This document shows positions 1 to 9,994 of a stretch of 64,000 nt of DNA, in pieces. How positions within the stretch are numbered: position 1 is the first letter of the stretch; every line of letters begins with the position of its first letter. The notes under the pieces are model-generated. The model saw only the letters and a program-made list of their open reading frames with translations. It was not told the origin of the DNA and did not search any database. A program made the position numbers and the translations under genes. The stretch comes from Bin87 sp965261925. Lineage in GTDB: Bacteria > Chloroflexota > Dehalococcoidia > Lucifugimonadales > UBA3495. The stretch is taken from contig OZ253486.1 in NCBI GenBank assembly GCA_965261925.1, forward strand, positions 2,108,001 to 2,172,000. Reading direction: 5' to 3'.

Positions 1-2
1 CC

Positions 3-332
3 ACTGCCGGCCTGGTGGGCAGTCCCAACGGTTCCGCCAGCTACACTGCCACCAAGGGCGCGGTCCGGTTGTTCACCAAGTCCACTGCCATCCAGCACGC
101 CCGGGAAGGCATCCGGTGCAACTCCATCCACCCCGGCCCAATCGAAACGGACATGATCGCCGACACGCTGAATGACCCCGCCAACATGGCCTTGCGGATG
201 CAGCGTTTGCCCCTTGGGCGGGTCGGCAAACCCAGCGAGATCGCCTACGGCGCGATCTACCTGGCCTCCGACGAGTCGTCCTTCGTCACCGGCTCCGAGG
301 TGGTGATCGACGGCGGGACCACCGCCGCTTAG
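3..332 (+). CDS. SDR family oxidoreductase, C-terminal part (5' truncated)
   Basis: The reading frame is open from the first bases of the window, so only the last 109 residues are visible and the true start lies upstream. The visible part carries the short-chain dehydrogenase/reductase active-site segment YTATKGAV (the Tyr-x3-Lys pair), then the HPGPIETDM loop and a C-terminal SEVVIDGG motif. These are standard for classical SDRs using NAD(P)H on alcohols or ketones. The substrate cannot be told. It is followed 12 bases later by an amidohydrolase, so the two are probably one catabolic transcription unit. Confidence 0.93.
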   Translation, partial: TAGLVGSPNGSASYTATKGAVRLFTKSTAIQHAREGIRCNSIHPGPIETDMIADTLNDPANMALRMQRLPLGRVGKPSEIAYGAIYLASDESSFVTGSEVVIDGGTTAA

Positions 333-344
333 GGAGGCGCCGAT

Positions 345-1154
345 ATGGCTACCGTAATCGACACCCACTGCCATGCTTCGCCCTATTGGTTCGAGCCGGT
401 GGAAATCCTCCTCGACGAGATGGAACGCGTTGGGGTGGATCAGGCAGTCCTGACGCAGTTCTTCGGCGTCTTCGACAACAGCTACCTGGTCGAGGCCGTC
501 AAACGCTTTCCCGGCCGGTTCGCCGTTATCGCCATCGTCGATCATACCCAACCCGACGCCAACGACCGCGTCGCCGCGCTCCACGACCAGGGCGCCGACG
601 GCTTGCGGTTCAATTGCTCCTGGCGCGCTGTCGGTAACGACCCGCTGGCCCTCTGGCGCAAGTGCGCCGAACTCGGTGTGGTCGCCAGTGTCATGGGCAC
701 GGTGGAACAGTACGCGGCACCGGAGTTCGAGGAAATCATCAGGGAGTTGCCCAACCTGAAAGTGGTTGTGGAGCACCTTGCCGGCGTGGGCGCGTTCTGG
801 GGCCCGGGCCGCGAGGACAAGGAGATCCCTCTCGATACCTACCGCCGCGCGCTGGAGTTGTCCAAGTACCCCAATGTGTACGTCAAAGTGCCGGGGTTGG
901 GCGAATTCTGCCCCCGGCCTCAGCCTTTCCGCCAGCCGATCCCATTCGACAACGTCCCGCCACTGATCGAGATGGCCGTCACGGCCTTCGGCGGCGACCG
1001 CCTCATGTGGGGCAGCGACTTCCCGCCCTCGGCCAACCGCGAGGGTTACCGCAACGCCCTCCGGTTCCCCATGGATCTGATCGACTATCCCAGTGTCGAG
1101 GCGCGGGACATGGTGTTCGGCGGCACCGCGGCCAGCCTCTGGGAGTTTCTATAG
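345..1154 (+). CDS. amidohydrolase family protein (TIM-barrel metal hydrolase)
   Basis: This 269-residue protein begins with the metal-binding motif DTHCH (residues 6-10) and ends with WGSDFPP, the conserved metal-ligand Asp of the amidohydrolase-2 family (ACMSD/LigW-like decarboxylases and lactone hydrolases). Full family length with no visible defect. A GGGAGG ribosome site sits just upstream of the ATG, 12 bases after the SDR stop, which suggests co-transcription. Family members hydrolyse or decarboxylate cyclic or aromatic acids; the substrate here is unknown. Confidence 0.88.
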   Translation: MATVIDTHCHASPYWFEPVEILLDEMERVGVDQAVLTQFFGVFDNSYLVEAVKRFPGRFAVIAIVDHTQPDANDRVAALHDQGADGLRFNCSWRAVGNDPLALWRKCAELGVVASVMGTVEQYAAPEFEEIIRELPNLKVVVEHLAGVGAFWGPGREDKEIPLDTYRRALELSKYPNVYVKVPGLGEFCPRPQPFRQPIPFDNVPPLIEMAVTAFGGDRLMWGSDFPPSANREGYRNALRFPMDLIDYPSVEARDMVFGGTAASLWEFL

Positions 1155-1179
1155 GCGCGCGATACCATCACGGCGCTAT

Positions 1180-1207
1180 GCGGGGGCGAATATTGCTTCG
1201 CCCCTGC
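1180..1207. repeat. GGGGCGAA hairpin, relative of the palindrome at 7401
   Basis: An inverted repeat with 11-base arms (GCGGGGGCGAA and TTCGCCCCTGC, one G:T-type mismatch) around a 6-base centre lies 20 bases before the next start codon. Its core AGGGGCGAA...TTCGCCCCT is shared with the much longer palindrome at 7401-7446, so it looks like a member of a dispersed palindromic family. With no U-run it is not an obvious terminator. Confidence 0.6.
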
Positions 1208-1227
1208 CCATGAAAGGAGGCATCACA

Positions 1228-1749
1228 ATGCCGCGATTTGCAGTTGACCTGAACACCGGTGACGGCCGCTCCAAGGTCGGCGGACAACCTTGGCGTGTCG
1301 CGCCCGGCCTTGTCCCCGGCGAACCCAACGAGGGCCTGACTGCCCGCCTTCTCGCTACTCCCGCACGCCTCGCCGACTTCGATGACTCCGCATGGGACGT
1401 TTGCGACAACGTCCGGCAGAGCCTTTCCGAAGGCTTCACCTTCGCCTGGTATCGCATCGCCGTCACGCTCCCCGGGACCATCGACGGCGTAAACGTCGCC
1501 GGCGCTCGTGTCTGGTTCGAGACCAACTTCGACAACTACGGCGAGGTCTGGGTCAACGGTGAAATCGACCGCGCCTACGGCAGTATCGTCGGGCTGAACA
1601 CCCCTCACCGAGTGGAGATCGCCGAGGTCGGCGAGCCCGGTTCCCGGTACGTGATCGCCTGCCTCTGTCTCAACGGACCGCTGGCCGCCCCGCGCGGTGG
1701 CGTCTTCATGCGCTTCGCCACCCTCGCCTTCGAGTCCACCGACAACTAA
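1228..1749 (+). CDS. hypothetical protein with jelly-roll (sugar-binding-like) features
   Basis: The start at 1228 is chosen because AAAGGAGG lies 7 bases upstream; the open frame extends further back without a better site. The 173-residue product has no signal peptide. Its middle reads YRIAVTLP ... VWFETNFDNYGEVWVNGE, resembling the beta-sandwich sugar-binding domain of glycoside hydrolase family 2 (a substituted W-x-V-NG loop). No catalytic domain follows, so it may be a stand-alone ligand-binding or structural protein. It ends 24 bases before a strong terminator, making it the likely last gene of the SDR-amidohydrolase unit. Function not recognised. Confidence 0.75.
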   Translation: MPRFAVDLNTGDGRSKVGGQPWRVAPGLVPGEPNEGLTARLLATPARLADFDDSAWDVCDNVRQSLSEGFTFAWYRIAVTLPGTIDGVNVAGARVWFETNFDNYGEVWVNGEIDRAYGSIVGLNTPHRVEIAEVGEPGSRYVIACLCLNGPLAAPRGGVFMRFATLAFESTDN

Positions 1750-1773
1750 ACCGGGGCGCTGAATCAAGAATTT

Positions 1774-1802
1774 GGGGCGGGTCTTGGACCCGCCCCTTTT
1801 TT
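1774..1802 (+). terminator. rho-independent terminator
   Basis: A perfect 10-bp stem (GGGGCGGGTC / GACCCGCCCC) with loop TTG is followed by six T residues. It ends the rightward SDR-amidohydrolase-1228 unit and separates it from the convergent dienelactone hydrolase. Confidence 0.9.
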
Positions 1803-1823
1803 GGCGCTCAGGTTGCTGGATTT

Positions 1824-2570
1824 CTACGACAGGTGCTGCCCGTAGAACTGGAAGATGCGCGGCCAGGCTGCGTTGGAGGCTTCCACGGCGTAGCTGGTCC
1901 GGTCAACCGCGACGAACCCGTGGCCGGCGTTGGGATAGACTTCGTACTCCCAGGACTTGCCGGCGGCCTTGATGGCGGCATCGGTGGCCTTCACCTCGTC
2001 GACGGTGGGCCGGGCGTCATCCTCCCCGAATATTCCTAGCAGTGCGCACGACAAATCGCCGACGAATTCGATGGGCGCGTGGGGCATGGCCTCGGTGGGA
2101 GGCTCGCTGTCGCGAGCAGTAACCCCGCCGCCCCAGCAGTCGACCGCCGCGTTGACGCCGCTGAGCTTGCAGGCGGCTAGGAACACCTGGCGTCCGCCGG
2201 AGCAGAACCCGATGATGCCCACCTTGCCGTTGTAGTTGGACAGGTGGCGCAGGTAGCCGATCGCGCCCTCGGCGTCGCCCAGCGTGCGGTCGTCGGGCAT
2301 GCCGCCCGCCTCGCGGATGCTGGTGCTGTTGGCGACGGGGTCGTCGTGGCCCTCGCGGTAGTGCAGGTTGGGCATGATGGCTATGTAGCCGTTGTGGGCG
2401 AACTTGCGGGCCATTTCCTTGCTCGCCTCGTCCCAGCCGGGCATGTGGTGGAACAGCATCACCGCGGGAAACGGACCCGCGCCCAGCGGGCGCGCCAGGT
2501 AGGCGTTGATGCCGTCGCCGTTGTGTCCTTCTACCCAGATGTGTTCGGCCGTCATTCCTTGGTAAGCCAT
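1824..2570 (-). CDS. dienelactone hydrolase family protein
   Basis: The 248-residue alpha/beta hydrolase has the dienelactone hydrolase nucleophile elbow GFCSGG with Cys123 (the position of the classical enzyme), an acidic residue in FGEDDARP (about 184) and the catalytic His in NAGHGF (His217). Such enzymes open lactone rings, classically in chloroaromatic degradation, but many homologues are general esterases. The start is supported by GGAGG 9 bases upstream. Cytoplasmic; no signal peptide. It is transcribed toward the terminator at 1774-1802 and appears to stand alone. Confidence 0.9.
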   Translation of the reverse strand: MAYQGMTAEHIWVEGHNGDGINAYLARPLGAGPFPAVMLFHHMPGWDEASKEMARKFAHNGYIAIMPNLHYREGHDDPVANSTSIREAGGMPDDRTLGDAEGAIGYLRHLSNYNGKVGIIGFCSGGRQVFLAACKLSGVNAAVDCWGGGVTARDSEPPTEAMPHAPIEFVGDLSCALLGIFGEDDARPTVDEVKATDAAIKAAGKSWEYEVYPNAGHGFVAVDRTSYAVEASNAAWPRIFQFYGQHLS

Positions 2571-2728
2571 GGCGTGTTTCCTCCGATGCGATAGGGATGC
2601 TTTGCGTTAGTACACGCGTCCACGCCTCTCCGCATTTCACGGGGGCTTTGCGACGCACGCCGGAAGGTTACTATCCGCCCTGCGGCGAGTCAAACCAAAC
2701 GTGCCCATCTCGCACGCGCCACTGGCCG

Positions 2729-3505
2729 CTACAGCAATCTCACCTGTGCCAGCAGCGCCTTCAGCATCCGGCCCATCTGCGCCTCGTGGTGTGGGGCAAA
2801 AGCCGTGAACTCACGCAGGTTGCCCGCGGCCTCCTCAGCGGGGTCGAACCGTTCTCCCATCAGGTCGTAGTCGCCGGCCAGTGCCGCGTTCCAGATGCGT
2901 AACTCGTCCAGGGTCAGCTGCGGTTCAAATTGGAAACCGTAAGATAATCCGTAACGAAACGCCATCGGGAACCGGACATATCCACCATCCCGCCGCAGCA
3001 TCGTGCCCTCGGCCAGCAGCGTCCCGCCGGACGGCACGGTGAACTGCTCGCCGTGCAACGTCGGAACCAGCGGGATAGTGATTTCGCGGAACGCAGCGTC
3101 GGTGACGCCGGCTTGGGTAACGTCGATTTTTCTGAGCCCGAACTGATAGCCGCCGGTAGGCGCAACTGCGCCGCCCAGCGCGCGCGATAAAAGCTGCGCT
3201 CCCAAGCAGATGCCGACGACGGGCGCGGGCTCACGATTGCCGACATCGCCCGTAGCCGCCGCGCGCAGGTAAGCCATTTCTTGGATCAGCGCCGGGAAGT
3301 TGTCGTTGGCCGACATCGGCCCGCCCAGCGCCACGATCAGGCCGATGTCGGATGGATCGGGTGCGCTAAAGTCGCGGAAATCAGGCGCGCCGGCGAACAC
3401 CGGCACGGTCGCCAGCTCGAACCCCGCGTTCGCGAGGATGCCCGCGAAATTGCGCCCGAGCGTTTCTACCGGATGGTGCTGGATGATTACTGCGAGTTTG
3501 TTCAT
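2729..3505 (-). CDS. class I glutamine amidotransferase-like protein with altered triad
   Basis: The 258-residue protein has the class I amidotransferase fold: GGPMSAND near residue 61, the nucleophile elbow GICLGAQ with Cys100, and HGEQF near 151. In active enzymes the barrel ends in QFHPE or QFHLE, supplying catalytic His and Glu. Here the segment reads GFQFEPQL (190-197), so both are replaced (His to Glu, Glu to Gln). It may therefore not hydrolyse glutamine, or may use another mechanism. It starts 4 bases after the Nudix stop with no clear ribosome site, suggesting translational coupling as last gene of the three-gene operon. Confidence 0.8.
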   Translation of the reverse strand: MNKLAVIIQHHPVETLGRNFAGILANAGFELATVPVFAGAPDFRDFSAPDPSDIGLIVALGGPMSANDNFPALIQEMAYLRAAATGDVGNREPAPVVGICLGAQLLSRALGGAVAPTGGYQFGLRKIDVTQAGVTDAAFREITIPLVPTLHGEQFTVPSGGTLLAEGTMLRRDGGYVRFPMAFRYGLSYGFQFEPQLTLDELRIWNAALAGDYDLMGERFDPAEEAAGNLREFTAFAPHHEAQMGRMLKALLAQVRLL

Positions 3506-3509
3506 CGAT

Positions 3510-4028
3510 TCACGTCGCCCGGGCGGTCAGGTCTTTCAGCACGAGCCTGTCCGTCGGAAAGGCCAGGGGCTCAGGGGGATTTCCCGGCAGGAACCAGTCA
3601 ATCCGGTCGAGGTCATCCGAAGCTCCGGCCTCTCCGCCGGTGATTTTCCCGTAAAACCACACGCCCACAGTCAATGAGGCCGCGTTGTGAAAGTTGGAAT
3701 GCACCGCGCAGACCTCGCCGATCTCCACTGCCAACCCGGTTTCCTCAGCAAACTCACGCCGTGCGGCATCGCGGATATCCTCACCCCACTCGACATAACC
3801 ACATGGAATGCACCACTCGCCCACGTTACCACCGGCGGACCGGCGCCCCAGCATGACCCTTCCCTGCTCGTCCAACACCACCACTGCGACACCAACTGCC
3901 GGGTTGCGAAAGTGCACGAACCCGCACGAACCGCAGGAGGGCCGTGGCAGTCCGCCACGAACTCTCGTGCCCAACTCCCTGCCGCACCGGGGACAATAGC
4001 GATAATCGGGAGAAACCGAGTCCGTCAT
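3510..4028 (-). CDS. Nudix hydrolase with N-terminal zinc ribbon
   Basis: This 172-residue protein begins with a zinc ribbon (Cys12, Cys15, Cys32, Cys35) like that of NudC-type enzymes, followed by a complete Nudix box: Gly77, Glu83, Arg91-Glu92, Glu95-Glu96, Gly98. It should hydrolyse a nucleoside diphosphate linked to another group using Mg2+. It lacks the SQPWPFPxS signature of NAD pyrophosphatases, so the substrate is open. It lies 9 bases downstream of the D-aminoacylase gene and 4 bases upstream of the amidotransferase-like gene. Confidence 0.9.
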   Translation of the reverse strand: MTDSVSPDYRYCPRCGRELGTRVRGGLPRPSCGSCGFVHFRNPAVGVAVVVLDEQGRVMLGRRSAGGNVGEWCIPCGYVEWGEDIRDAARREFAEETGLAVEIGEVCAVHSNFHNAASLTVGVWFYGKITGGEAGASDDLDRIDWFLPGNPPEPLAFPTDRLVLKDLTARAT

Positions 4029-4037
4029 CGACGTGGC

Positions 4038-5618
4038 TTACGTCTCCGCCCTGCCCCGGCGCAACGCCCGCCCCGGCAGCTTTCCCGTATTCTCGCCCTC
4101 CTCGATCACCACCTGCCCGTTGACGATGACATACTCGATGCCAACCGGGTACTGCTTGGGGTTCTCCTTCGTCGCCAGTGCCTTTACGGTGTCTGGGTTG
4201 AACACCACGATGTCCGCCTTGAACCCGTCCCGCAGCAGTCCCCGGTCGGGGACCCCCAACCGCTGCGCCGGGAAGGAGGTCATCTTGCGGATCGCCTCGG
4301 GCAGCCGCAGGTGCTTTTCCGCCCGAACAAACTCCGCCAGTACGATGGGGAAGCACCCGTACGTCCGCGGGTTGGGATACTCGCCAAATAGGATCGCGTC
4401 CGACGCGATCATCCCGTAGGGGTGCGAAACGAAGGCGTAAAGGGTCTGAGCGTTTGTGCCCAGGCCCACGGTGCTGATGCCCAGGTTCTCCGACAGCAGC
4501 AGATCGAACAACGTATCGGCCGGATCTTGCCCGCGCATCTCGGCTATGTCGGTGATGAGCCGGCCGTCGTAGACCTCGTTCTCTGGCCTGGTGAAGTTGG
4601 TCAGCCAGTTGTTCTCCAGCCGGCTCAGCGTGATCTCTCGCTTCATCCGAGCTCGGTCGTCCGCGTCCTGCAGGGCCGCAATGAGCCGCTCCGGTCCGCC
4701 GTCCTTCGCCCAGTGCGGCAGCCCGATGGTCGGAGTCGTGCCCGAGTACGGATAGGTGTAACAGTCGAAGGTGCAATCGATCCCTTCCGCCCTGGCGTCT
4801 TCCACCAGGCCCAGGTGCCCCAGGTGACTGCCTACCCCTGAAACCGATTGTCGGTAGTGCGTCAGGTGCACCGGTATTCCGCTGAGCCTCCCGATCTCCA
4901 CCGCCTCGTGCCACGGCGCCAGGTAGCCTTGGCTCAGCAGGCTGGCCCGTGTGTGCGTGTGGTAGATGCCACCCAGCGCCGCCGCCGTTTCCGACAGCGC
5001 GACCAATTCGTCCGTGTCCGCGTACGCGCCCGGCGGATAGTCGAGGCCCGTGGACAATCCCCACGCGCCCTCTTCCATCGCCTCCCGCACCACCGACTGC
5101 ATGTCGGCGATTTCACCCTCGGTCGCCCCTCGCTGCTCCCAACCTACACTCCAGATGCGCACCGGCGAATTGCCCAGGATGTAGGCCATGTTGATGGCCA
5201 CCGTGTTGTCGTACTTTCCCAGCAGGTCGGCGACCGTGAGCCAGTCCGCCGGCATGGGCGGGTAGCCGTTCAGTCCCGCGTCCAGCCAGATGTACCGGTG
5301 CAGTTCCTCCTGCGTCTTGAAGGGCGCGTGGGAGATGCCGTCGATGCCCACCAGCTCGGTGGTCACGCCCTGGCGCACCTTCGGATCGTGGTGCGGCTCA
5401 CCCAGTATCGTCAACCCGGCGTGGGAATGGAGGTCGATGAACCCCGGGCACACGACGTGTCCGGTCGCGTCGATCACGCGGGCCGCGTTCGCTCGCAGGT
5501 CTGCATCGTCGCCCCGGTGGATTGTCACCGTATCGCCCGATATCGCCACCGCCGCCCGAAACCCCGGGCTGCCGGAGCCGTCGATTACCTGCCCATTACA
5601 GATCAGTAGGTCTATCAT
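4038..5618 (-). CDS. D-aminoacylase / N-acyl-D-amino-acid deacylase family amidohydrolase
   Basis: The start at 5618 gives a 526-residue protein beginning MIDLLICNGQVIDGSG, the usual N-terminus of this family. The metal motif DLHSHAG follows at residues 62-68, with GLSTGLDYPPG and HTHTRA further on and a C-terminal ADIVVFNPDTV / VIVNGQVV segment. These enzymes release free D-amino acids from N-acyl-D-amino acids or act on related amides. A frame extension upstream of 5618 lacks family sequence. There is no Shine-Dalgarno site; the -10 element ends 6 bases before the ATG, so the mRNA is probably leaderless. First gene of a three-gene operon. Confidence 0.9.
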   Translation of the reverse strand: MIDLLICNGQVIDGSGSPGFRAAVAISGDTVTIHRGDDADLRANAARVIDATGHVVCPGFIDLHSHAGLTILGEPHHDPKVRQGVTTELVGIDGISHAPFKTQEELHRYIWLDAGLNGYPPMPADWLTVADLLGKYDNTVAINMAYILGNSPVRIWSVGWEQRGATEGEIADMQSVVREAMEEGAWGLSTGLDYPPGAYADTDELVALSETAAALGGIYHTHTRASLLSQGYLAPWHEAVEIGRLSGIPVHLTHYRQSVSGVGSHLGHLGLVEDARAEGIDCTFDCYTYPYSGTTPTIGLPHWAKDGGPERLIAALQDADDRARMKREITLSRLENNWLTNFTRPENEVYDGRLITDIAEMRGQDPADTLFDLLLSENLGISTVGLGTNAQTLYAFVSHPYGMIASDAILFGEYPNPRTYGCFPIVLAEFVRAEKHLRLPEAIRKMTSFPAQRLGVPDRGLLRDGFKADIVVFNPDTVKALATKENPKQYPVGIEYVIVNGQVVIEEGENTGKLPGRALRRGRAET

Positions 5619-5633
5619 GGCCGGATGATAGCA
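5619..5633 (-). promoter_or_regulatory. extended -10 promoter giving a leaderless start
   Basis: On the minus strand TGC-TATCAT (5633-5625) is followed by CCGGCC and then the ATG at 5618. With the usual 6-7 base distance, transcription would begin at the A of the start codon. No -35 match is evident, as expected for an extended -10. Confidence 0.55.
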
Positions 5634-5655
5634 CGAGAGTTGAGGACCGGCGGCC

Positions 5656-6498
5656 ATGCTGAATCTGTTTTCGCGAATAGTAAGGAGACTGATACCTCGG
5701 AGGCGACGGTACTTGGATTCCGCCGAGTACAGCGTGCATCCGCCCAATCTGACCTTCCTGACGGACGTCACTCCCGGCCGATGGGTTGAAGAAGGGCTGG
5801 CGCGCTCCTTCGGATCCATGGGTTCCTTGGTCCCCGGCGGCTACGCGGCCTACGCTCGACTATTGCATCCTGCGCGGAACGGGACCGACCGCCGGCTAAG
5901 GTGGTCCGCCGTGGCCGAATGGTCCGGCCGCGTTTACCACCCTCTGATGTCTTTCGAGGGCATCAGTGCGCCCGCGTCCGGCCATGGCTTGGGCCCACCT
6001 CCGTGGGACGAAGATCCCAACCACGGCAGCATGGATGAGGAAGTGGCGACCGAATTGTCAGCGCTGCTGGCGCGATTCACCACCACGCCGGGGCAATGCT
6101 ATTTCGGGGTCTGGGAAGGCTACGGTCAATACTCGGACGGCAGTACCTCGATGCTCACTGCCGACGGACGCGGCAGGCCGTTGCGTGCGCCCCGTGACGT
6201 CAGGCGAGCCCGGCGGGTCAAGGGTGTTGGTCGTGACTACCTCCTCTACCAGGGAGAGTTGCCGGACATTTCTGGGTTTTACCGCAATTTCCTGCCAGAA
6301 CCACCCAACATCTGGTGGCCGGCCGACCTGGCCTGGTTCGTCGCCACCGACATCGACCTGGACTCTACCTACGTGGGCGCCAGCCGGGAGTGCATCGCTG
6401 CGTTGATCGACCATCCGGTGTTGGAGGCCGTGCCCTCTGACCGTGAAGCGTCCGTCGCAATGACGGCCGACACCATCAACTTGGGCGGCCAATCCTGA
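5656..6498 (+). CDS. conserved hypothetical protein
   Basis: The 280-residue product has a basic N-terminus (RIVRRLIPRRRR, residues 7-18) but no hydrophobic segment, so it is probably cytoplasmic. The C-terminal part, WFVATDIDLDSTYVGAS then CIAALIDHPVLEAVP, looks like a globular domain seen in hypothetical proteins of Actinobacteria and Chloroflexota (from memory, not checked). GAGG lies 9 bases before the ATG. It diverges from the D-aminoacylase gene with only 37 bases between starts. No function recognised. Confidence 0.8.
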   Translation: MLNLFSRIVRRLIPRRRRYLDSAEYSVHPPNLTFLTDVTPGRWVEEGLARSFGSMGSLVPGGYAAYARLLHPARNGTDRRLRWSAVAEWSGRVYHPLMSFEGISAPASGHGLGPPPWDEDPNHGSMDEEVATELSALLARFTTTPGQCYFGVWEGYGQYSDGSTSMLTADGRGRPLRAPRDVRRARRVKGVGRDYLLYQGELPDISGFYRNFLPEPPNIWWPADLAWFVATDIDLDSTYVGASRECIAALIDHPVLEAVPSDREASVAMTADTINLGGQS

Positions 6499-6592
6499 TG
6501 CGGCGGCAGACCCGCAAGCGCGGTTGCGCGCGTCGGAGCGCGCCCGTACACTGCCGGTGACCCATAGGGTCCACCCGCTTTGGAGGCATGAA

Positions 6593-7378
6593 ATGACAGA
6601 ACTGGATGACCGCTACGAACGCGGACAGGAAACCCGGCGCATGTTCGGCGGCGGGCAAATCACCGGCGGCTCGTCTCCGAGCGCATGGGACATCGCACCC
6701 GACCTGGAACGCATTCTCGGTGAGGGCCTCTTTGGAACCATTTGGCGGCGGCCAGCATTGACCCCGGTGCAGCGGGAGATGATTACCCTGTCGTGCCTGA
6801 TCGTCATGAACCGTGAGGTCCAGCTGAAGCGGCACCTGGGCAACGCCCTGAATGTCGGCCTGACCCCCGAGCAGGTTGTGGAGCTAATCATCCACGACAC
6901 CTGGTACGGCGGAGCCCCAGCCGGCATCCAGGCGTTGACCCGGTGCAAAGAGGTGTTCGAGGAGCGCGGCATCGACTTCACGCCGGCCCGTATCCACGAC
7001 CCCAGCGAGGACCCGGACAGCCTGTTCCAGCGGGGCGATGAGTACCGCCGCAACTACATGGGTACTGGCGGTGGGGCCCGGTCCGCGCCTCCCACCGACG
7101 CCGAACGCGAGCTCAGCCGCACCACTGGCGAATATTACTGGGGCGCCACCTGGACCCGTCCGGGCCTTGATCTGCCCAGCCGGTGCCTCTGCACCATGAC
7201 CTGCCTCGCCGCTCTCGGCCGCGAGGGCCCGCTCCGCAGCCACATCCGCGGCGCGTTGAACATCGGGTTCACCCAGGACCAGGTCATCGAGGTGTTCGGC
7301 CACATGACCCTCTACGCCGGTATCCCCTTCGCCCGCGGGGCTATGGATATCGCTAACGACATCTTCAACAACGGCTAA
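6593..7378 (+). CDS. carboxymuconolactone decarboxylase family protein, two CMD domains
   Basis: The start at 6593 is chosen for the TTGGAGG 6 bases upstream; 23 additional upstream codons in frame lack family sequence. The 261-residue protein has two CMD/AhpD-like helical repeats: QREMITLSCLIVMNRE ... LTPEQVVELIIHDTWYGG (about 60-120) and CTMTCLAALGRE ... FTQDQVIEVFGHMTLYAG (about 200-250). The paired Cys of AhpD peroxidases (CxxC) is absent, favouring a decarboxylase or isomerase-like role in aromatic or lactone catabolism. Convergent with zwf across a long palindrome. Confidence 0.88.
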   Translation: MTELDDRYERGQETRRMFGGGQITGGSSPSAWDIAPDLERILGEGLFGTIWRRPALTPVQREMITLSCLIVMNREVQLKRHLGNALNVGLTPEQVVELIIHDTWYGGAPAGIQALTRCKEVFEERGIDFTPARIHDPSEDPDSLFQRGDEYRRNYMGTGGGARSAPPTDAERELSRTTGEYYWGATWTRPGLDLPSRCLCTMTCLAALGREGPLRSHIRGALNIGFTQDQVIEVFGHMTLYAGIPFARGAMDIANDIFNNG

Positions 7379-7400
7379 CGGTCGCCACCACCGTGTAGCG

Positions 7401-7446
7401 ACAAAGCAAGTAGGGGCGAATGATCATTCGCCCCTACTTGCTTTGT
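7401..7446. repeat. 46-bp perfect palindrome between convergent genes
   Basis: Two 23-base arms (7401-7423 and 7424-7446) are exact reverse complements with no loop. The inner part, TAGGGGCGAATGA and its complement, shares its core with the hairpin at 1180-1207. Lying between convergent genes, it could act as a bidirectional terminator, but there is no U-run, and its length and kinship point to a dispersed palindromic element. Confidence 0.85.
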
Positions 7447-7461
7447 GCCAGGATCTCCGCG

Positions 7462-8954
<1,493 letters not shown>

Positions 8955-8958
<4 letters not shown>

Positions 8959-9878
8959 TCCGTCTCCCGATTCGATGTGCGAACCGCGTGCCCCCCGAAC
9001 TGATTTCGCAACGCCGCCAGCAATCGCGCGCCGAAAGGTTCCTCCTGACGCGACCGGAACCGTTGGTACAACGCGGCGGTGATGGCCGGCGTGGGTATCC
9101 CCAACTCCACAGATTCGTTAACGGTCCAGCGGCCCTCACCGGAGTCGTCAACGTAAGCGGACAGGCTTTCCAGCGCCGGGTCGTCTTCCAGCGCGCGAAC
9201 CGCCAGGTCCAGCAGCCACGACCGAACGACGCTCCCATGCTGCCACGTCTTGGCGATCGCGGTCAGGTCCAAATCGAAGTCGCCCTGCTTGGCCTGGAGC
9301 AGCTCGAAACCCTCTGCGTAGGCCTGCATCAGCGCGTACTCGACCCCGTTGTGAACCATCTTCGTGAAGTGACCGGCACCCGTGGGTCCGACGTGCGAGT
9401 AACCCTTGTCTTCGGCGGGAGCCAGCGCCTGGAAGATCGACTCCAGTCGCCGGAAGGTATCCAAATCGCCGCCCACCATCAATGAGTACCCTTCGGCCAA
9501 ACCCCAGACGCCGCCGCTGGTACCGGCATCCAGCAGGTTGATGCCACGATGCGAAAGCTGTTCGCCCCGGCGCAACGTGTCCTTGTAGTTGGCGTTGCCG
9601 CCGTCGATGACTGCGTCACCGGGCGCTAGCAGTCCCGCCAGTTCATCGATCACGGTGTCGGTCACCGTGCCGGCCGGCAGCATGATCCACACGGCGCGCG
9701 GAGCGCTTAGTTTGTCGACCAGTTCCGCGACCGAAGTCGCGGCGACTGCGCCACCTGCCCTGCTAGCGGTCACGGCGTCGGGGTTCTGGTCATAGACGAC
9801 AATTTTGTGCCCCGCCAGCAGCAATCTCTGGGTCATGTTAGCGCCCATCCGGCCCAGACCAATCATTCCGACTTCCAA
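8955..9878 (-). CDS. gnd: 6-phosphogluconate dehydrogenase, decarboxylating (short form)
   Basis: The 307-residue protein begins with the dinucleotide-binding motif MIGLGRMGANM, then has LDAGTSGGVWGL (substrate-binding signature) and GAGHFTKMVHNGVEY with the catalytic Lys and Asn. At about 300 residues it belongs to the short class rather than the 470-residue dimeric form. It converts 6-phosphogluconate to ribulose 5-phosphate with NAD(P)H release. Middle gene of the pgi-gnd-zwf group; 116 bases separate it from pgi and it overlaps zwf by 4. Confidence 0.96.
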
Positions 9879-9994
9879 AACAATCTTCTCCTGTGATGTC
9901 CCTGGCGACCTGTGAGGTCCGTAGCGGCTGGCCGGCTGTTCGCTCGATCTATGAGATCTCGTCGTATGATTGGATGATCAGAATGCGGACCACA

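Noticed and set aside
3826..5064. 412-codon minus-strand frame within the D-aminoacylase gene
   Set aside because: Out-of-frame shadow; low-complexity Arg/Gly-rich product, whereas the real frame has full D-aminoacylase motifs.
7401..7446. Palindrome as a plain rho-independent terminator
   Set aside because: No U-run, no loop, and the core recurs at 1180-1207 upstream of a gene.
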